Assembly: GCA_026225455.1 (NCBI GenBank)
Contig: JAMFSV010000366.1
Coordinates: forward strand, 1 to 35,495
Reading direction: 5' to 3'
DNA length: 35,495 bases
DNA from: Burkholderiales bacterium
GTDB lineage: Bacteria; Pseudomonadota; Gammaproteobacteria; Burkholderiales; Burkholderiaceae
The position numbers and the translations under genes were made by a program. Positions 9,225 to 19,208 of the stretch are shown piece by piece. The notes below the pieces were generated by a model. The model made no database searches. It saw only the letters and a program-made list of their open reading frames with translations, and had not been told where the DNA came from. How positions within the stretch are numbered: the first letter of the stretch is position 1; every line of letters begins with the position of its first letter.

Positions 9225-9260
9225 ATATTACTGTGACACGGATAGTACCAAAGTACTATC
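9225..9260 (-). promoter_or_regulatory. candidate desaturase promoter and operator
   Basis: GATAGTAC (9241-9248) and GTACTATC (9253-9260) form a perfect 8-bp palindrome with a CAAA spacer. On the minus strand a TAATAT (9225-9230) could serve as -10, with the palindrome covering the corresponding -35 position. A symmetric site overlapping a promoter is typical of repression by a TetR/FabR/DesT-like regulator of unsaturated fatty acid synthesis; the identity of the regulator is a guess. Confidence 0.45.
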
Positions 9261-9369
9261 GGAAGAAACACGAAAACCCCAATTAATTTACGGCTTTCTT
9301 CATTTGAATCAAACAGTAAGCGAATTTACACAAAACTTACTACCCGCACCAATCCAGTTCGTATACCGC

Positions 9370-10722
9370 TCAAGCGGCCGGCCCTGACGGCACCGTTGCG
9401 GCGTGCGCCGGCGTCTTGAGCAGCAGTCCTTCGCCGACGAAGCGCACATCGCGCTGGCCGGTCGGAATTTCGATGCCGTGCGCCTGGAATAAGCGCCAAA
9501 TCGCCTGATTGACGGTGGAACGCACCAAGGACGTACCCAGCGCCGCATCTTCGATCCAGAAAGCCAGTTCCAGATTGATCCCGTCGGCCCCAAAGCCGAG
9601 CAGATAAACCGCCGGCTCCGGTTCCGTCAACAAACGCGGCACGTCCTGGGTCGCTCTCAGCAACAGGCTCATGGCAAGCTCGACATCGTTGTGATAAGCA
9701 ATCTGCACCGGCAGTTTCGCCACACCGCGGGTCAAATAGGACGAATGGTTTTGCACCGCGTCGGCCACCAGCTTTTCGTTGGGGATAATGGTTTCAATGC
9801 CGTCCAGCCCACGTACCACGGTATAGCGCGTGCGAATTTGCGTGACCATGCCGTGATAAACGCCGACCGTGATCTGGTCGCCCAGCCGCACCGATCGATC
9901 CAGCAGAATAATAAAACCCGAAACGTAGTTGCTGGCGATCTTTTGCAGGCCCAGACCCAGGCCTACGCCCAGCGCGCCGCCGAATACGCCCAGCACCGTA
10001 ATATCGATACCGACCAGTTCCAGGCTCAGCAACAGGGCCGCCAGGATCAGGACCGCGCGGCTGACCCGCGCCATCACCACTTTCAGGTTGGCATCGATCG
10101 ATTGCGCCCGCATCAGGCGATCTTCCAGCGCCGCCCCCGCCCACATGGCAATCACCACGGTCAGACCGACCCACAGCAAGCCGGTGCACAGCGACAGCAA
10201 ACTCAAATGCGCATTGGCGATATTAAATTTGACGCTGCCCATCCAGCGCAGCACGTCGTCCTGAATGCCGGTCACATAAAGCAGCATGCCGATCCACACC
10301 AGCGTGGTCACCACCCGCTCGACCAGGGACAACAGACCCGGGGTATTGCCCGAGCGCGAGAATACCCGGCGCATCACGTAAAACGCCAGGTAGATCAGGG
10401 CGATACCGAACAGCGGCACCAGCGCCAGTTTGAGCAGCCAGGTATGCATCAGGCCGTCGAGCGCCATCTGCACCATGCCGACAATAGCCCAGCCAAACAA
10501 GGGGAAGATCGCCTTATTGAAGCTTTCGACGCCGAAATGCAGATGGTTGCCGCCCTCGCCACCAGCTCCGCGCAAGCGGCTTAAACCGCGCTTGAGCAGC
10601 GTCGCCAGCACGTAGGCCAGCACCAGACAGGCCAGCAGCGCGGCGGCCTGATACAAAATAACGGGGCGACCGGCATCGCCCGTTAAATCACCGAACAAGT
10701 GGTTGAGGTAACGGTTTTGCAT
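9370..10722 (-). CDS. MscS-family mechanosensitive ion channel
   Basis: An inner-membrane channel of the MscS family, expected to open under membrane tension to release solutes during hypo-osmotic shock. The 450-residue protein has about five or six hydrophobic segments over residues 20-240, then the pore helix rich in Gly/Ala (GVFGGALGVGLGLGLQK, about 246-261), followed by the conserved beta domain (NYVSGFIILLDRSVRLGDQI) and a mixed alpha/beta C-terminal domain ending near residue 435. It is longer than E. coli MscS (286 residues) through extra N-terminal helices. It stands alone between the desaturase and the rRNA methyltransferase genes, with 190-200 base gaps on either side and a weak ribosome binding site. 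Confidence 0.9.
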   Translation of the reverse strand: MQNRYLNHLFGDLTGDAGRPVILYQAAALLACLVLAYVLATLLKRGLSRLRGAGGEGGNHLHFGVESFNKAIFPLFGWAIVGMVQMALDGLMHTWLLKLALVPLFGIALIYLAFYVMRRVFSRSGNTPGLLSLVERVVTTLVWIGMLLYVTGIQDDVLRWMGSVKFNIANAHLSLLSLCTGLLWVGLTVVIAMWAGAALEDRLMRAQSIDANLKVVMARVSRAVLILAALLLSLELVGIDITVLGVFGGALGVGLGLGLQKIASNYVSGFIILLDRSVRLGDQITVGVYHGMVTQIRTRYTVVRGLDGIETIIPNEKLVADAVQNHSSYLTRGVAKLPVQIAYHNDVELAMSLLLRATQDVPRLLTEPEPAVYLLGFGADGINLELAFWIEDAALGTSLVRSTVNQAIWRLFQAHGIEIPTGQRDVRFVGEGLLLKTPAHAATVPSGPAA

Positions 10723-10920
10723 GACGTATTTTCAGTCTGGTGAGGATTGCAGATTGCGGTGGCCGATTGCCGATTTCGCTGTGCGGCCCATATCGAAGCG
10801 CCCATGCCAGGGTCGGGTCGGGCGGCAATTTCAATAGTTGCGCGACAAGGTCAGCTCAAGTGGCGCGGCGCCTGCCCCCAGCAGCGACGCGCCAAGGCAT
10901 CGCCGCTGAGTTTCGCTACG

Positions 10921-12198
10921 CTACACCGCTTTCGCAGGCTCAGCCTGGCGTTCCAGCACCGCTGCAAAAAAGCCGTCGGTCGCGTGCAAATGCGGCCACA
11001 TCGACAGATACGGTCCCATCGGCAAATCGATTTTCTGTTCCGCCAGCACTTCTCCGGCCGGCACCAGCTTGAAGTTCGGGTGTTCGGCCAGGAACGCCTC
11101 AACGATAGCTTCGTTTTCGGCATGCAACAAACTACAAGTGGCATAAACCAGACGGCCGCCCACTTTCAGCAGGCGCGACGCGCTGGCCAGGATGGAGGCC
11201 TGCTTCGGCGTCAACTCGGCCACCGATTCCAGCGACTGACGCCATTTCAGGTCGGGATTGCGGCGCAAGGTACCCAAACCGCTGCATGGCGCATCGACCA
11301 GGACCCGGTCGATCTTGCCCGCCAGGCGTTTGATCTTGGCGTCATGCTCGCTGTCGATCAATACCGGATGAACGTTGGATAAACCGCTTTTGGCCAGACG
11401 CGGCTTGAGTTTGGCCAGACGCCGGTCAGCCACGTCGAAGGCATACAGCCGCCCGGTGGAGCGCATCATCGCGCCCAGCGCCAGGGTTTTGCCGCCCGCG
11501 CCGGCGCAGAAATCGACCACCATTTCGCCGCGCTTGGGCGCCAACAGATAACCGAGCAACTGACTACCCTCGTCCTGCACCTCACACCAGCCTTGTTCAA
11601 AGGCGGCGACGCGGGTCAGCGCCGGCTTGCCGGCCAGGCGTATGCCCAAAGGGGCAAAGGGGGTTTCTTCACCGGCGATCCCGGCCGCTTGCAAGGCTTC
11701 CATCACTTGAGCGCGGGTGGCCTTGATCGGGTTGGTGCGCAAATCCAGCGGCGCGGGATGATTCAGCGCCGCGGCCAGTGCGCCCATTTCCGCTTCGTCA
11801 AACCGTGCGGCCAGTGCACTGTAGATCCAGTCGGGTAAATTGGTGCGAATTCGCAGCGGCAGGTTGGCCGAATCGATTTTGGCAACGTGCTCCAGCCATT
11901 CGGCCTCACCGGTCGAGACAAAAGGCCGGATGGCGCTGCGGCCCGCGGTTTGCATCAATCCCAGCAAAGCCATGCGGCGGTTCGGGTTACCCGTGCCACT
12001 TTCGGCCAGATGGCCGAATTCCATTTTGCGGCGCAACACCGCAAACACGGCTTCGGCGATCACACCCCGTTCGTTATGTCCCAGTTTGGGATGAGCCCGA
12101 AAAAAACGACTGGTGGTCGAATCGGCTGGGCCGGTAAATTTCAGCACTTCGGCCAGTAAGGTCTCAGTCTGTCCAATCAGGAACCCGTGCAACTTCAT
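10921..12198 (-). CDS. RsmB/NOP family SAM-dependent rRNA cytosine-C5 methyltransferase
   Basis: A cytosine-C5 RNA methyltransferase of the RsmB/Nop2/Sun family, 425 residues. Motif I (VVDFCAGAGGKTLALG, about 226-241) binds AdoMet. Two cysteines mark the mechanism: Cys305 in DAPCSGLGTLRRNP and Cys355 in VYATCSLLHAEN, the covalent nucleophile in this family. The N-terminal domain (about 1-150) is helical and not clearly a NusB-like domain, so I leave the exact 16S target open. The start is ATG 12198, preceded by GGAG; it shares the ATGA overlap with the purN stop, so the two genes are translationally coupled. Confidence 0.9.
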   Translation of the reverse strand: MKLHGFLIGQTETLLAEVLKFTGPADSTTSRFFRAHPKLGHNERGVIAEAVFAVLRRKMEFGHLAESGTGNPNRRMALLGLMQTAGRSAIRPFVSTGEAEWLEHVAKIDSANLPLRIRTNLPDWIYSALAARFDEAEMGALAAALNHPAPLDLRTNPIKATRAQVMEALQAAGIAGEETPFAPLGIRLAGKPALTRVAAFEQGWCEVQDEGSQLLGYLLAPKRGEMVVDFCAGAGGKTLALGAMMRSTGRLYAFDVADRRLAKLKPRLAKSGLSNVHPVLIDSEHDAKIKRLAGKIDRVLVDAPCSGLGTLRRNPDLKWRQSLESVAELTPKQASILASASRLLKVGGRLVYATCSLLHAENEAIVEAFLAEHPNFKLVPAGEVLAEQKIDLPMGPYLSMWPHLHATDGFFAAVLERQAEPAKAV

Positions 12199-12839
12199 GC
12201 GCCTTCTCCGATAAAAAACCATTGCGGCTCGGGCGGCGTCAGGATGACATGCCCGCTTTGCAGCGCCAGGCGTCCTTCGACAAACCAGCGTACAGCACGC
12301 GGATAAATAATATGTTCGACGCCCAGCACACGCTCAGCCAAGGCGGCCGGGTCGTCGCCGGCAATAACCGGCACCGCCCCTTGCACCACGATAGGCCCGT
12401 GATCGAGTTCGGGCGTCACAAAATGTACGGTACTGCCATGCAGCTTCACGCCCGCATCGAGCGCCTGCTGGTGGGTCTTCAAACCCGGGAAATTCGGCAG
12501 TAGAGACGGGTGAATATTCAGCATGCGGGCGGCATAGCGGGCGACAAAAGCGTCGGTCAGCACGCGCATAAACCCGGCCAGCACCACTAAATCGGGCGCA
12601 AACGAGTCGATTACCCGGGCCAGCTCGGTATCGAACGCGCTCCGGTTACCGGCAAATAAAGTGTGATCGACCACCGCGGTGGGAATGCCCTGCTCCACGG
12701 CCGCAGCCAAGCCGCTGGCACCGGGGCGATTGGAAATCACGGCCGCGACGGCGGCCGGCCAGGCCTCGTGCCGGCACGCACGAATAATCCCGGCCATGTT
12801 CGAACCACGGCCGGAAATCAGGATAACAATTTTCTTCAT
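12195..12839 (-). CDS. purN: phosphoribosylglycinamide formyltransferase
   Basis: PurN transfers the formyl group of 10-formyltetrahydrofolate to GAR in purine synthesis. The 214-residue protein has the Rossmann-like start IVILISGRGSNM, the formyl-folate site LAGFMRVLTDAFV, the signature HPSLLPNFPGLKTHQQALDAG with the catalytic His, and LDHGPIVVQ with the catalytic Asp. It is the first gene of a two-gene operon whose second member, the rRNA methyltransferase, starts within its stop codon. Confidence 0.96.
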   Translation of the reverse strand: MKKIVILISGRGSNMAGIIRACRHEAWPAAVAAVISNRPGASGLAAAVEQGIPTAVVDHTLFAGNRSAFDTELARVIDSFAPDLVVLAGFMRVLTDAFVARYAARMLNIHPSLLPNFPGLKTHQQALDAGVKLHGSTVHFVTPELDHGPIVVQGAVPVIAGDDPAALAERVLGVEHIIYPRAVRWFVEGRLALQSGHVILTPPEPQWFFIGEGA

Positions 12840-13201
12840 CCCCCGATTTTAACATCCGGGCCGCGCCGCGCGACTAAACCTGCTCAGGTAATCCTGTGTA
12901 TGTTGCTTAACTATGTCGCTCAATTGCTTGTTCACATTACCGCTTGGGACAGCGTAGGCCGAGCTGCCGGCGAGCGATTCTGCAGCAAGACCGGGTGCGC
13001 ATTCTAGCGCCTAAACAGCCCCCGGCACCCCGGCTTTTCAGCTTCATCTCAAAAATTTGTGCCATGAACCGCCCATCGCGTTGCCCGACGAATCCCGGAA
13101 GCCCGCACGAGCGTTTATAATCGAATGCTTTGCGGCAGTTTTGCCGCCGCCGCCGGCCTTATGAGGTCGCGGCCCATTCCTTTATTGGATAACGTGAAAG
13201 T
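12840..13201. promoter_or_regulatory. divergent purN/ribF intergenic region
   Basis: This 362-base gap between divergent genes must hold both promoters. On the plus strand a perfect TATAAT lies at 13116-13121, about 80 bases before ribF, but the matching -35 position is poor. No convincing minus-strand promoter, PurR-like palindrome or FMN riboswitch-like structure was recognised. No gene is supported in it. Confidence 0.4.
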
Positions 13202-14212
13202 GTGAAAGTCTTCAGGGGTCTTCCTAACGCCGAAAGCCGGGCGCCTTGCGCCCTGACCATCGGCAATTTCGATGGCGTGCATCGCGGTCACCAGGCGCTG
13301 CTGGCGCGAGTGCGCGCGGCCGCCGACGCACGCGGCTTGCCGGTGTGCGTGATGACGTTCGAGCCGCATCCGCGCGAATTTTTCAATCCGGCCGGCGCGC
13401 CGCCCCGGATCGCCATGTTGCGCGACAAACTGGAAGCGTTGCGCCTGAACGGCGTCGATCGTGTGGTAGTCGAACATTTCAACCACACCTTTGCCTCGCA
13501 ATCCCCGGCCGGCTTTGTCGAGCGGGTCCTGGTGCAGGGCCTGCATACACGCTGGGTGATGGTGGGCGACGATTTTTGCTACGGCGCCAAGCGCGCCGGC
13601 GACTTTGCCGCGCTCAAGCTGGCCGGCGAACACCATGGTTTCGAGGTAGAGCAGATGGAAACCATCGCCGACCCGCTGGGGGTGCGTATCTCCAGCTCCG
13701 CGGTGCGCGCGGTATTGGTTTCGGGCCAACTGGACCAGGCGCGGCAACTGCTGGGACGCGAGTATACGATTAGCGGTCATGTAGTGCATGGCGCCAAACT
13801 CGGCCGCGAGCTGGGGTTTCCCACGCTCAATCTGCGGATTGCCCATAAGCGCCCGGCACTGACCGGGATTTTCGCGGTGCGGGTGCATGGTTTGGACGAC
13901 TCCGGCCTGGCGCTGCCTGCCGTAGCCAGTTTAGGCCTGCGTCCCACGGTGGACGAGTCGGGCCGCTACCTGCTCGAAGTGTTTGTGCTCGACTGGCATG
14001 GCAACGCCTACGGGCGGCGGGTGCAGGTCGAATTCCTGAAAAAATTGCGCGACGAGGAAAAGTACGTGGACCTCCCCACCTTGACCGCCGCGATAACCCA
14101 CGACGTAGTGCAGACCCGGGCGTTTTTTGCGGCGGAGGCCAGTATGGCCCAGGCCAATGCACCGGGCGGGCCGGGCGTTGCCGTCCGGTCAGCCACCGAT
14201 CGAATTAGCTGA
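13202..14212 (+). CDS. ribF: bifunctional riboflavin kinase / FAD synthetase
   Basis: RibF phosphorylates riboflavin to FMN and adenylylates FMN to FAD. The 336-residue protein has the N-terminal nucleotidyltransferase domain (LTIGNFDGVHRGHQALL near residue 20, ISSSAVRAVL near 160) and the C-terminal riboflavin kinase domain (GHVVHGAKLGRELGFPTLNL, LRPTVDE, LEVFVLDW). The C-terminus carries a roughly 30-residue Ala/Gly/Pro-rich tail. The start is GTG 13202, which gives the conserved MKVFRG N-terminus; the upstream ribosome binding site is weak. It begins the ribF-ileS-lspA run common in proteobacteria. Confidence 0.94.
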   Translation: MKVFRGLPNAESRAPCALTIGNFDGVHRGHQALLARVRAAADARGLPVCVMTFEPHPREFFNPAGAPPRIAMLRDKLEALRLNGVDRVVVEHFNHTFASQSPAGFVERVLVQGLHTRWVMVGDDFCYGAKRAGDFAALKLAGEHHGFEVEQMETIADPLGVRISSSAVRAVLVSGQLDQARQLLGREYTISGHVVHGAKLGRELGFPTLNLRIAHKRPALTGIFAVRVHGLDDSGLALPAVASLGLRPTVDESGRYLLEVFVLDWHGNAYGRRVQVEFLKKLRDEEKYVDLPTLTAAITHDVVQTRAFFAAEASMAQANAPGGPGVAVRSATDRIS

Positions 14213-14311
14213 CCCGGGCCGCCGCCAGGTGCTGTGACAGGTGCTGTAAGCCAACGAGCAAACCGCCACACACCGGGGGCCACCCGGGTTGAAAACATCA
14301 GATTGATTCGA

Positions 14312-14344
14312 CCCGCAGCAGTGCGGGACTCACCGATTTTTTTA
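14312..14344 (+). promoter_or_regulatory. hairpin and T-run in the ileS leader
   Basis: CCCGCA (14312-14317) pairs with TGCGGG (14322-14327) around GCAG, followed after about nine bases by a run of T and then A residues just before the ileS ATG at 14356. The T tract is too far from the stem for a classical terminator, so this may be a leaky attenuator or simply an A/T-rich ribosome-loading site. Confidence 0.3.
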
Positions 14345-14355
14345 AAAAGTCCATC

Positions 14356-17250
14356 ATGAGCGACAACAAAACCGACGCTGCACCCGAGACCCCCAAGACC
14401 GCCAAGACCGACAAAGCGGCCCGAGCACAAAACGCCACGCCCTCGAAATACCCGGTCAATCTGCTCGAAACGCCGTTTCCGATGCGCGGCGACCTGCCCA
14501 AGCGCGAACCGCAATGGATCGCCGATTGGGAACAGCGCGGCATCTACCAGAAAATCCGCGAAGCCAGCCGCGGCCGGCCGAAGTTTATCCTGCACGATGG
14601 GCCGCCGTTTGCCAACGCCCCGATCCATCTGGGACATGCGGTCAACAAAATCCTCAAGGACATGATCGTCAAGGCGCGCAATATGGCGGGCTTCGACGCG
14701 CCTTACGTGCCGGGCTGGGATTGCCACGGCATGCCGATCGAAATCCAGATCGAAAAACAGTTCGGCAAACACTTGCCCGCAGCCGAAGTCATCCAAAAAG
14801 CGCGCGCCTACGCCTTGGCCCAGATCGCGGTGCAGAAAGCCGGCTTTAAACGCCTGGGCGTGCTCGGCGAATGGGACAACCCGTATCACACGATGAATTT
14901 TTCGAACGAGGCCGATGAAATTCGCGCGCTGGCGAAAATTCTCGATAAAGGTTATATCTTTCGCGGCCTGAAACCGGTCAACTGGTGTTTCGATTGCGGC
15001 TCGGCGCTGGCCGACGCGGAAGTCGAGTACCAGGACAAGGTCGACCCGGCCGTCGACGTGGGTTTCGCCTTCACCGACCTGGCCCAGGTGGCCCGGGCCT
15101 TTGGCCTGAGCAGCCTGCCCAGGACGGAAGGCTGGATCGTGATCTGGACCACCACGCCGTGGACCATCCCGGCCAACCAGGCGCTCAATCTCAACGCCGA
15201 AGTCAGCTACAGCCTGGTCGATACGCCGCGCGGCCTGCTGATTCTCGCGACCGACCGGGTTGAAGCCTGCCTCAAGAGCTACGGGCTGGAAGGCAACATC
15301 ATCGCTTCGGTGCCGGGCCTGGCGCTTGGCGAGTTGCGTTTCCATCATCCGCTGGCTTCGGCCCATCCGGGTTACCAACGTACGGCGCCGGTATTTTTTG
15401 GCGACTACGTGACCACCGACGCCGGTACCGGTGTGGTGCATTCGTCGCCGGCCTACGGTGTGGAAGACTTTGTTTCGTGCAAGGCGCACGGCATGAGCGA
15501 CGCCGACATCATCAACCCGGTGATGGGCGACGGCCGTTATGCCGAAAGCCTGCCGCTGTTTGGCGGTCTGCGGATCTGGGACGCCAATGCCAAGGTAATC
15601 GAAGCGCTGCAACAAGCAGGCACGCTGCTGCATGTCGAGCAGCACTCGCACAGCTATATGCATTGCTGGCGGCACAAGACGCCGATCATTTACCGTGCGA
15701 CGTCGCAGTGGTTTGCCGGGATGGATATCACCCCGCGCGACGGCGGCCCGACGCTGCGTCAAACCGCGCTGGCCGCGGTTGACGCCACCCAATTTTTCCC
15801 GGCCTGGGGCAAACCGCGCCTGCACGGCATGATCGAAAACCGCCCGGACTGGACCCTGTCGCGCCAACGCCAATGGGGCGTGCCGATGGCTTTCCTGGTA
15901 CACAAGGAAACCGGTGCTTTGCATCCGCGCACCGTCGAATTGCTGGAACAAGTCGCCCAACGAGTCGAACAACATGGCATCGAAGCGTGGCAAAACCTGA
16001 GCGTCAGCGACCTGCTCGACGCCGACGAAGCCGGCCAGTACGAAAAAAATCGCGACACGCTGGATGTCTGGTTCGATTCAGGCACCACCCACTGGCACGT
16101 GTTGCGCGGCTCGCATCGCGACACCCTGCAGTTTCCGGCCGACCTGTACCTGGAAGGCTCGGACCAGCATCGCGGCTGGTTCCATTCATCCTTGCTGACC
16201 GCCTCGATGCTGGACGGACGCGCGCCTTACAAAGCACTGCTGACCCACGGTTTTACCGTCGACGCCGAAGGCCGCAAGATGTCGAAGTCGTTGGGCAACG
16301 GCATCGAACCGCAGGAAATCGCCAATAAACTCGGCGCGGAAGTAATCCGCTTGTGGATCGCCTCGACCGACTATTCGGGCGAACTGTCGATCTCCGACGA
16401 GATCTTGAAACGCGTTACCGAAGGCTACCGCCGGATTCGCAACACCTTGCGCTTCCTGTTGTCGAATTTGTCCGACTACGTGCATGCCGAACACGCCGTA
16501 CCCGTCGACCAGTGGTTGGAAATCGACCGTTATGCGGTCGCGATGTCGGCCGAACTGCAAGGCGAAATCCTGGCGCATTACGAGGTATTCGAATTCCACC
16601 CGGTGGTCGCCAAGCTGCAGGTTTTCTGCTCGGAAGACCTGGGCGGTTTTTACCTCGACGTGCTGAAAGATCGTTTGTACACTTCGGCGCCGAATTCGCT
16701 CGCACGCCGCGCGGCACAAACCGCCCTATATCAAATCACCCAAGGTTTGCTGCGGGTGATGGCGCCGTTCCTCTCGTTCACCGCGGAAGAAGCGTGGCGC
16801 GTGTTCCAACCCGGCGCGGAAACCATTTTCACGGAAACCTACCTGGTTTATCCTGAAGTGCCGGGCGCGGCAGCCCTGGTCGAAAAATGGAAACTGCTGC
16901 GTCAAGTGCGCGGCGAAGTCACCAAGGCACTCGAAGAAGCGCGGGTCGACAATCGTATCGGTTCGTCGCTGCAAGCGGAAATCGAAGTGCGCGCCGCGGG
17001 CGAGCGCTACGACGCGCTGGCCAGTCTCGGCGACGATCTGAAATTTGTCATGATCACCTCGGCCGCGCGCCTGATCAAGGTCGACCAGGCGGGCGACGAA
17101 AGCGTGCTGGTGGAGACCTCGCGTTACCTGAAATGCGAACGTTGCTGGCACTACCGCGAAGAGATCGGCAGCATTGCCGAACACCCGACGCTGTGCAATC
17201 GATGTTTCAGCAATTTATTCGGTGCAGGTGAAGTCAGGAGCGCAGCTTAA
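14356..17250 (+). CDS. ileS: isoleucyl-tRNA synthetase
   Basis: IleRS, a class I aminoacyl-tRNA synthetase, 964 residues. The ATP-binding HIGH-type motif is HLGH at residues 91-94 and the KMSKS motif is at 641-645. The C-terminal zinc finger is intact with Cys927, Cys930, Cys947 and Cys950. The connective editing domain occupies about residues 200-400. The first 30 residues are a Lys/Ala/Thr-rich extension. The stop overlaps the lspA start by one base (TAATG), so translation of the two is coupled; ileS-lspA pairing is widespread. A very long minus-strand frame across this gene is a shadow. Confidence 0.97.
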   Translation: MSDNKTDAAPETPKTAKTDKAARAQNATPSKYPVNLLETPFPMRGDLPKREPQWIADWEQRGIYQKIREASRGRPKFILHDGPPFANAPIHLGHAVNKILKDMIVKARNMAGFDAPYVPGWDCHGMPIEIQIEKQFGKHLPAAEVIQKARAYALAQIAVQKAGFKRLGVLGEWDNPYHTMNFSNEADEIRALAKILDKGYIFRGLKPVNWCFDCGSALADAEVEYQDKVDPAVDVGFAFTDLAQVARAFGLSSLPRTEGWIVIWTTTPWTIPANQALNLNAEVSYSLVDTPRGLLILATDRVEACLKSYGLEGNIIASVPGLALGELRFHHPLASAHPGYQRTAPVFFGDYVTTDAGTGVVHSSPAYGVEDFVSCKAHGMSDADIINPVMGDGRYAESLPLFGGLRIWDANAKVIEALQQAGTLLHVEQHSHSYMHCWRHKTPIIYRATSQWFAGMDITPRDGGPTLRQTALAAVDATQFFPAWGKPRLHGMIENRPDWTLSRQRQWGVPMAFLVHKETGALHPRTVELLEQVAQRVEQHGIEAWQNLSVSDLLDADEAGQYEKNRDTLDVWFDSGTTHWHVLRGSHRDTLQFPADLYLEGSDQHRGWFHSSLLTASMLDGRAPYKALLTHGFTVDAEGRKMSKSLGNGIEPQEIANKLGAEVIRLWIASTDYSGELSISDEILKRVTEGYRRIRNTLRFLLSNLSDYVHAEHAVPVDQWLEIDRYAVAMSAELQGEILAHYEVFEFHPVVAKLQVFCSEDLGGFYLDVLKDRLYTSAPNSLARRAAQTALYQITQGLLRVMAPFLSFTAEEAWRVFQPGAETIFTETYLVYPEVPGAAALVEKWKLLRQVRGEVTKALEEARVDNRIGSSLQAEIEVRAAGERYDALASLGDDLKFVMITSAARLIKVDQAGDESVLVETSRYLKCERCWHYREEIGSIAEHPTLCNRCFSNLFGAGEVRSAA

Positions 17251-17774
17251 TGGCCACAAAACTAACCGCCGCCAAACTCGCCGGCAAATCCAGCGGCAAC
17301 AACGACCATCTGCTGCAATGGCTGGGACTCGCCCTGGTGGTGATTCTGCTCGACCAGCTCACCAAGCTGGCAATTGTGCGCACCTTTGCTTATGCGCAAC
17401 CGCACTGGGTCACCTCGTTTTTTAACCTGGTGCTGGTGTTTAACCAAGGCGCCGCGTTCAGCTTCCTGGCTGCCGCCGGTGGCTGGCAACGCTGGCTGCT
17501 CACAGGCCTGGCGGTGATTGCCGTGGCGGTGATCTCCTATCTGCTCAAACGGCATGGCAACCAGGGCGTGTTTTGCACCGCGTTGTCGCTGATCCTGGGC
17601 GGCGCCATCGGCAACCTGATCGACCGGGTCGCCTACGGGCATGTGATCGACTTTCTCGACTTTCATCTGCATCAGTTGCATTGGCCGGTATTCAATCTGG
17701 CCGATAGCGCGATTACGCTAGGCGCGATATTGCTGGTAATTGACGAGTTGCGCCGGGTACGCGGGGTGCGTTGA
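17250..17774 (+). CDS. lspA: lipoprotein signal peptidase (signal peptidase II)
   Basis: LspA is an inner-membrane aspartyl protease that removes the signal peptide of diacylglyceryl-modified prolipoproteins. The 174-residue protein has four membrane segments and the family signatures: [42 protein letters not shown] and [11 protein letters not shown], which include the two catalytic aspartates. AGGAG stands before the ATG, which overlaps the ileS stop by one base. Confidence 0.96.
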   Translation: MATKLTAAKLAGKSSGNNDHLLQWLGLALVVILLDQLTKLAIVRTFAYAQPHWVTSFFNLVLVFNQGAAFSFLAAAGGWQRWLLTGLAVIAVAVISYLLKRHGNQGVFCTALSLILGGAIGNLIDRVAYGHVIDFLDFHLHQLHWPVFNLADSAITLGAILLVIDELRRVRGVR

Positions 17775-17873
17775 GTCGAGCTTGAGTTGAGTTGAACTCG
17801 CGGTGCGCGCCGAAAAACAATACCCGCTAAACTAAGCTATGCGCTGAAACATGCAGTGAAATACGGGCAGACC

Positions 17874-19097
17874 ATGGAACAAGCGATGAACGCGGGCGAT
17901 CTGGCGGGCAAACATCTGGTACTGGGGCTGACGGGCGGCATCGCCTGTTACAAGGCCGCGGAACTGACGCGGCTGTTGCTCAAGGCCGGTGCCACGGTGC
18001 AAGTGGTGATGACCGAAGCGGCGACGCAGTTCATCACCCCCGTCACCATGCAAGCCTTGTCCGGCCGTCCGGTCTTTACCGACCAGTGGGACTCGCGCAT
18101 GGCCAACAATATGGCGCATATCGACTTGTCGCGCGAGGCCGACGCCATCGTGATCGCGCCCGCCTCCACCGACTTTATCGCCAAACTGGCGCACGGCATG
18201 GCCGGCGACTTGCTGTCCACCCTCTGCGTGGCACGCGACTGCCCCTTGCTGGTGGTGCCGGCCATGAACCGCCAGATGTGGCAAAACCCGGCAACCCAGC
18301 GCAACGCGGCGCAACTGCGCGCCGACGGCATCGTCGTGCTCGGCCCCGACTCGGGCGACCAGGCTTGTGGCGAAGTCGGCGACGGCCGCATGCTCGAACC
18401 CGCAAGCGTCCATGCCGCGCTCAGCGCTTTTTTCCAACCCAAACTGCTGGCCGGAAAACGGGTGCTGCTCACCGCCGGTCCAACTTTTGAGCCGCTCGAT
18501 CCGGTACGCGGCTTGACCAACCGTTCCAGCGGCAAGATGGGTTTTGCGCTGGCGCGGGCGGCGTTTGAAGCCGGCGCGCAGGTCGAATTGATTGCCGGTC
18601 CGACGACGCTGGAAACCCCTTGGGGTATCGCCCGTACCGATGTACAAACCGCCCGGCAAATGCACGATGCGGTTCTCGGCGCGGTATCGGGTACGGACAT
18701 TTTTATCGCGGTAGCTGCGGTGTCCGACTGGCGTGTTGCCCAAGTCAGCACCGAGAAAATCAAAAAGGCCGCGGGCCAAGCCGCGCCCACCCTGCAGTTT
18801 GTGGAGAACCCCGATATTCTGGCCAGCGTCGCCAATATGGCCCAGGCGCCCTTTTGCGTCGGGTTCGCCGCCGAAAGTCACGACCTGGAACGGCATGCCC
18901 AGGAAAAACGCCTGCGCAAAAATATCCCCTTGCTGATCGGCAATCTCGGCCCGGCCACCTTTGGCTCAGACGAAAATCAAGTGATACTGTGCGATGCGCA
19001 GGGCATCACCCATCTGCCTAAAGCCGACAAACAGGCTTTGGCGCGAACTTTGATCGCGGAAATTGCGCGACGTATAGATATCGCCACACCCGTTTAA
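17874..19097 (+). CDS. coaBC: bifunctional PPC decarboxylase / PPC synthetase
   Basis: CoaBC (Dfp) joins cysteine to 4'-phosphopantothenate and decarboxylates the product to 4'-phosphopantetheine in coenzyme A synthesis. The N-terminal flavoprotein CoaC domain shows LTGGIACYKAAEL, HIDLSREADAIVIAPAS with the active-site His, and VPAMNRQMW with the PxMNxxMW motif. The CoaB domain begins near residue 185 with RVLLTAGPTFEPLDPVR and shows NRSSGKMG, AAVSDW and the C-terminal Lys-rich loop. The length is 407 residues from ATG 17874. GTG 17856 and ATG 17886 are also possible starts, and none has a strong ribosome binding site. Confidence 0.94.
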   Translation: MEQAMNAGDLAGKHLVLGLTGGIACYKAAELTRLLLKAGATVQVVMTEAATQFITPVTMQALSGRPVFTDQWDSRMANNMAHIDLSREADAIVIAPASTDFIAKLAHGMAGDLLSTLCVARDCPLLVVPAMNRQMWQNPATQRNAAQLRADGIVVLGPDSGDQACGEVGDGRMLEPASVHAALSAFFQPKLLAGKRVLLTAGPTFEPLDPVRGLTNRSSGKMGFALARAAFEAGAQVELIAGPTTLETPWGIARTDVQTARQMHDAVLGAVSGTDIFIAVAAVSDWRVAQVSTEKIKKAAGQAAPTLQFVENPDILASVANMAQAPFCVGFAAESHDLERHAQEKRLRKNIPLLIGNLGPATFGSDENQVILCDAQGITHLPKADKQALARTLIAEIARRIDIATPV

Positions 19098-19208
19098 ACC
19101 ACCATCACCCCCTCCCCTGCAGCCATTCCAATCTAGCCGCATAATCGGCACTCCGGGCGTGCCGCAACCGCGCATGCCTATCGCAAATGGTTTTACAGGA
19201 GGGGCACG

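Noticed and set aside
13202-14355. FMN riboswitch near ribF or T-box before ileS
   Set aside because: Neither leader contains recognisable conserved elements; T-boxes are not expected in this lineage.
14008-15993. 661-codon open frame antisense to ribF/ileS
   Set aside because: It lies opposite two well-defined genes, has Arg/Gly/His-rich composition typical of GC-rich antisense frames and matches no family.
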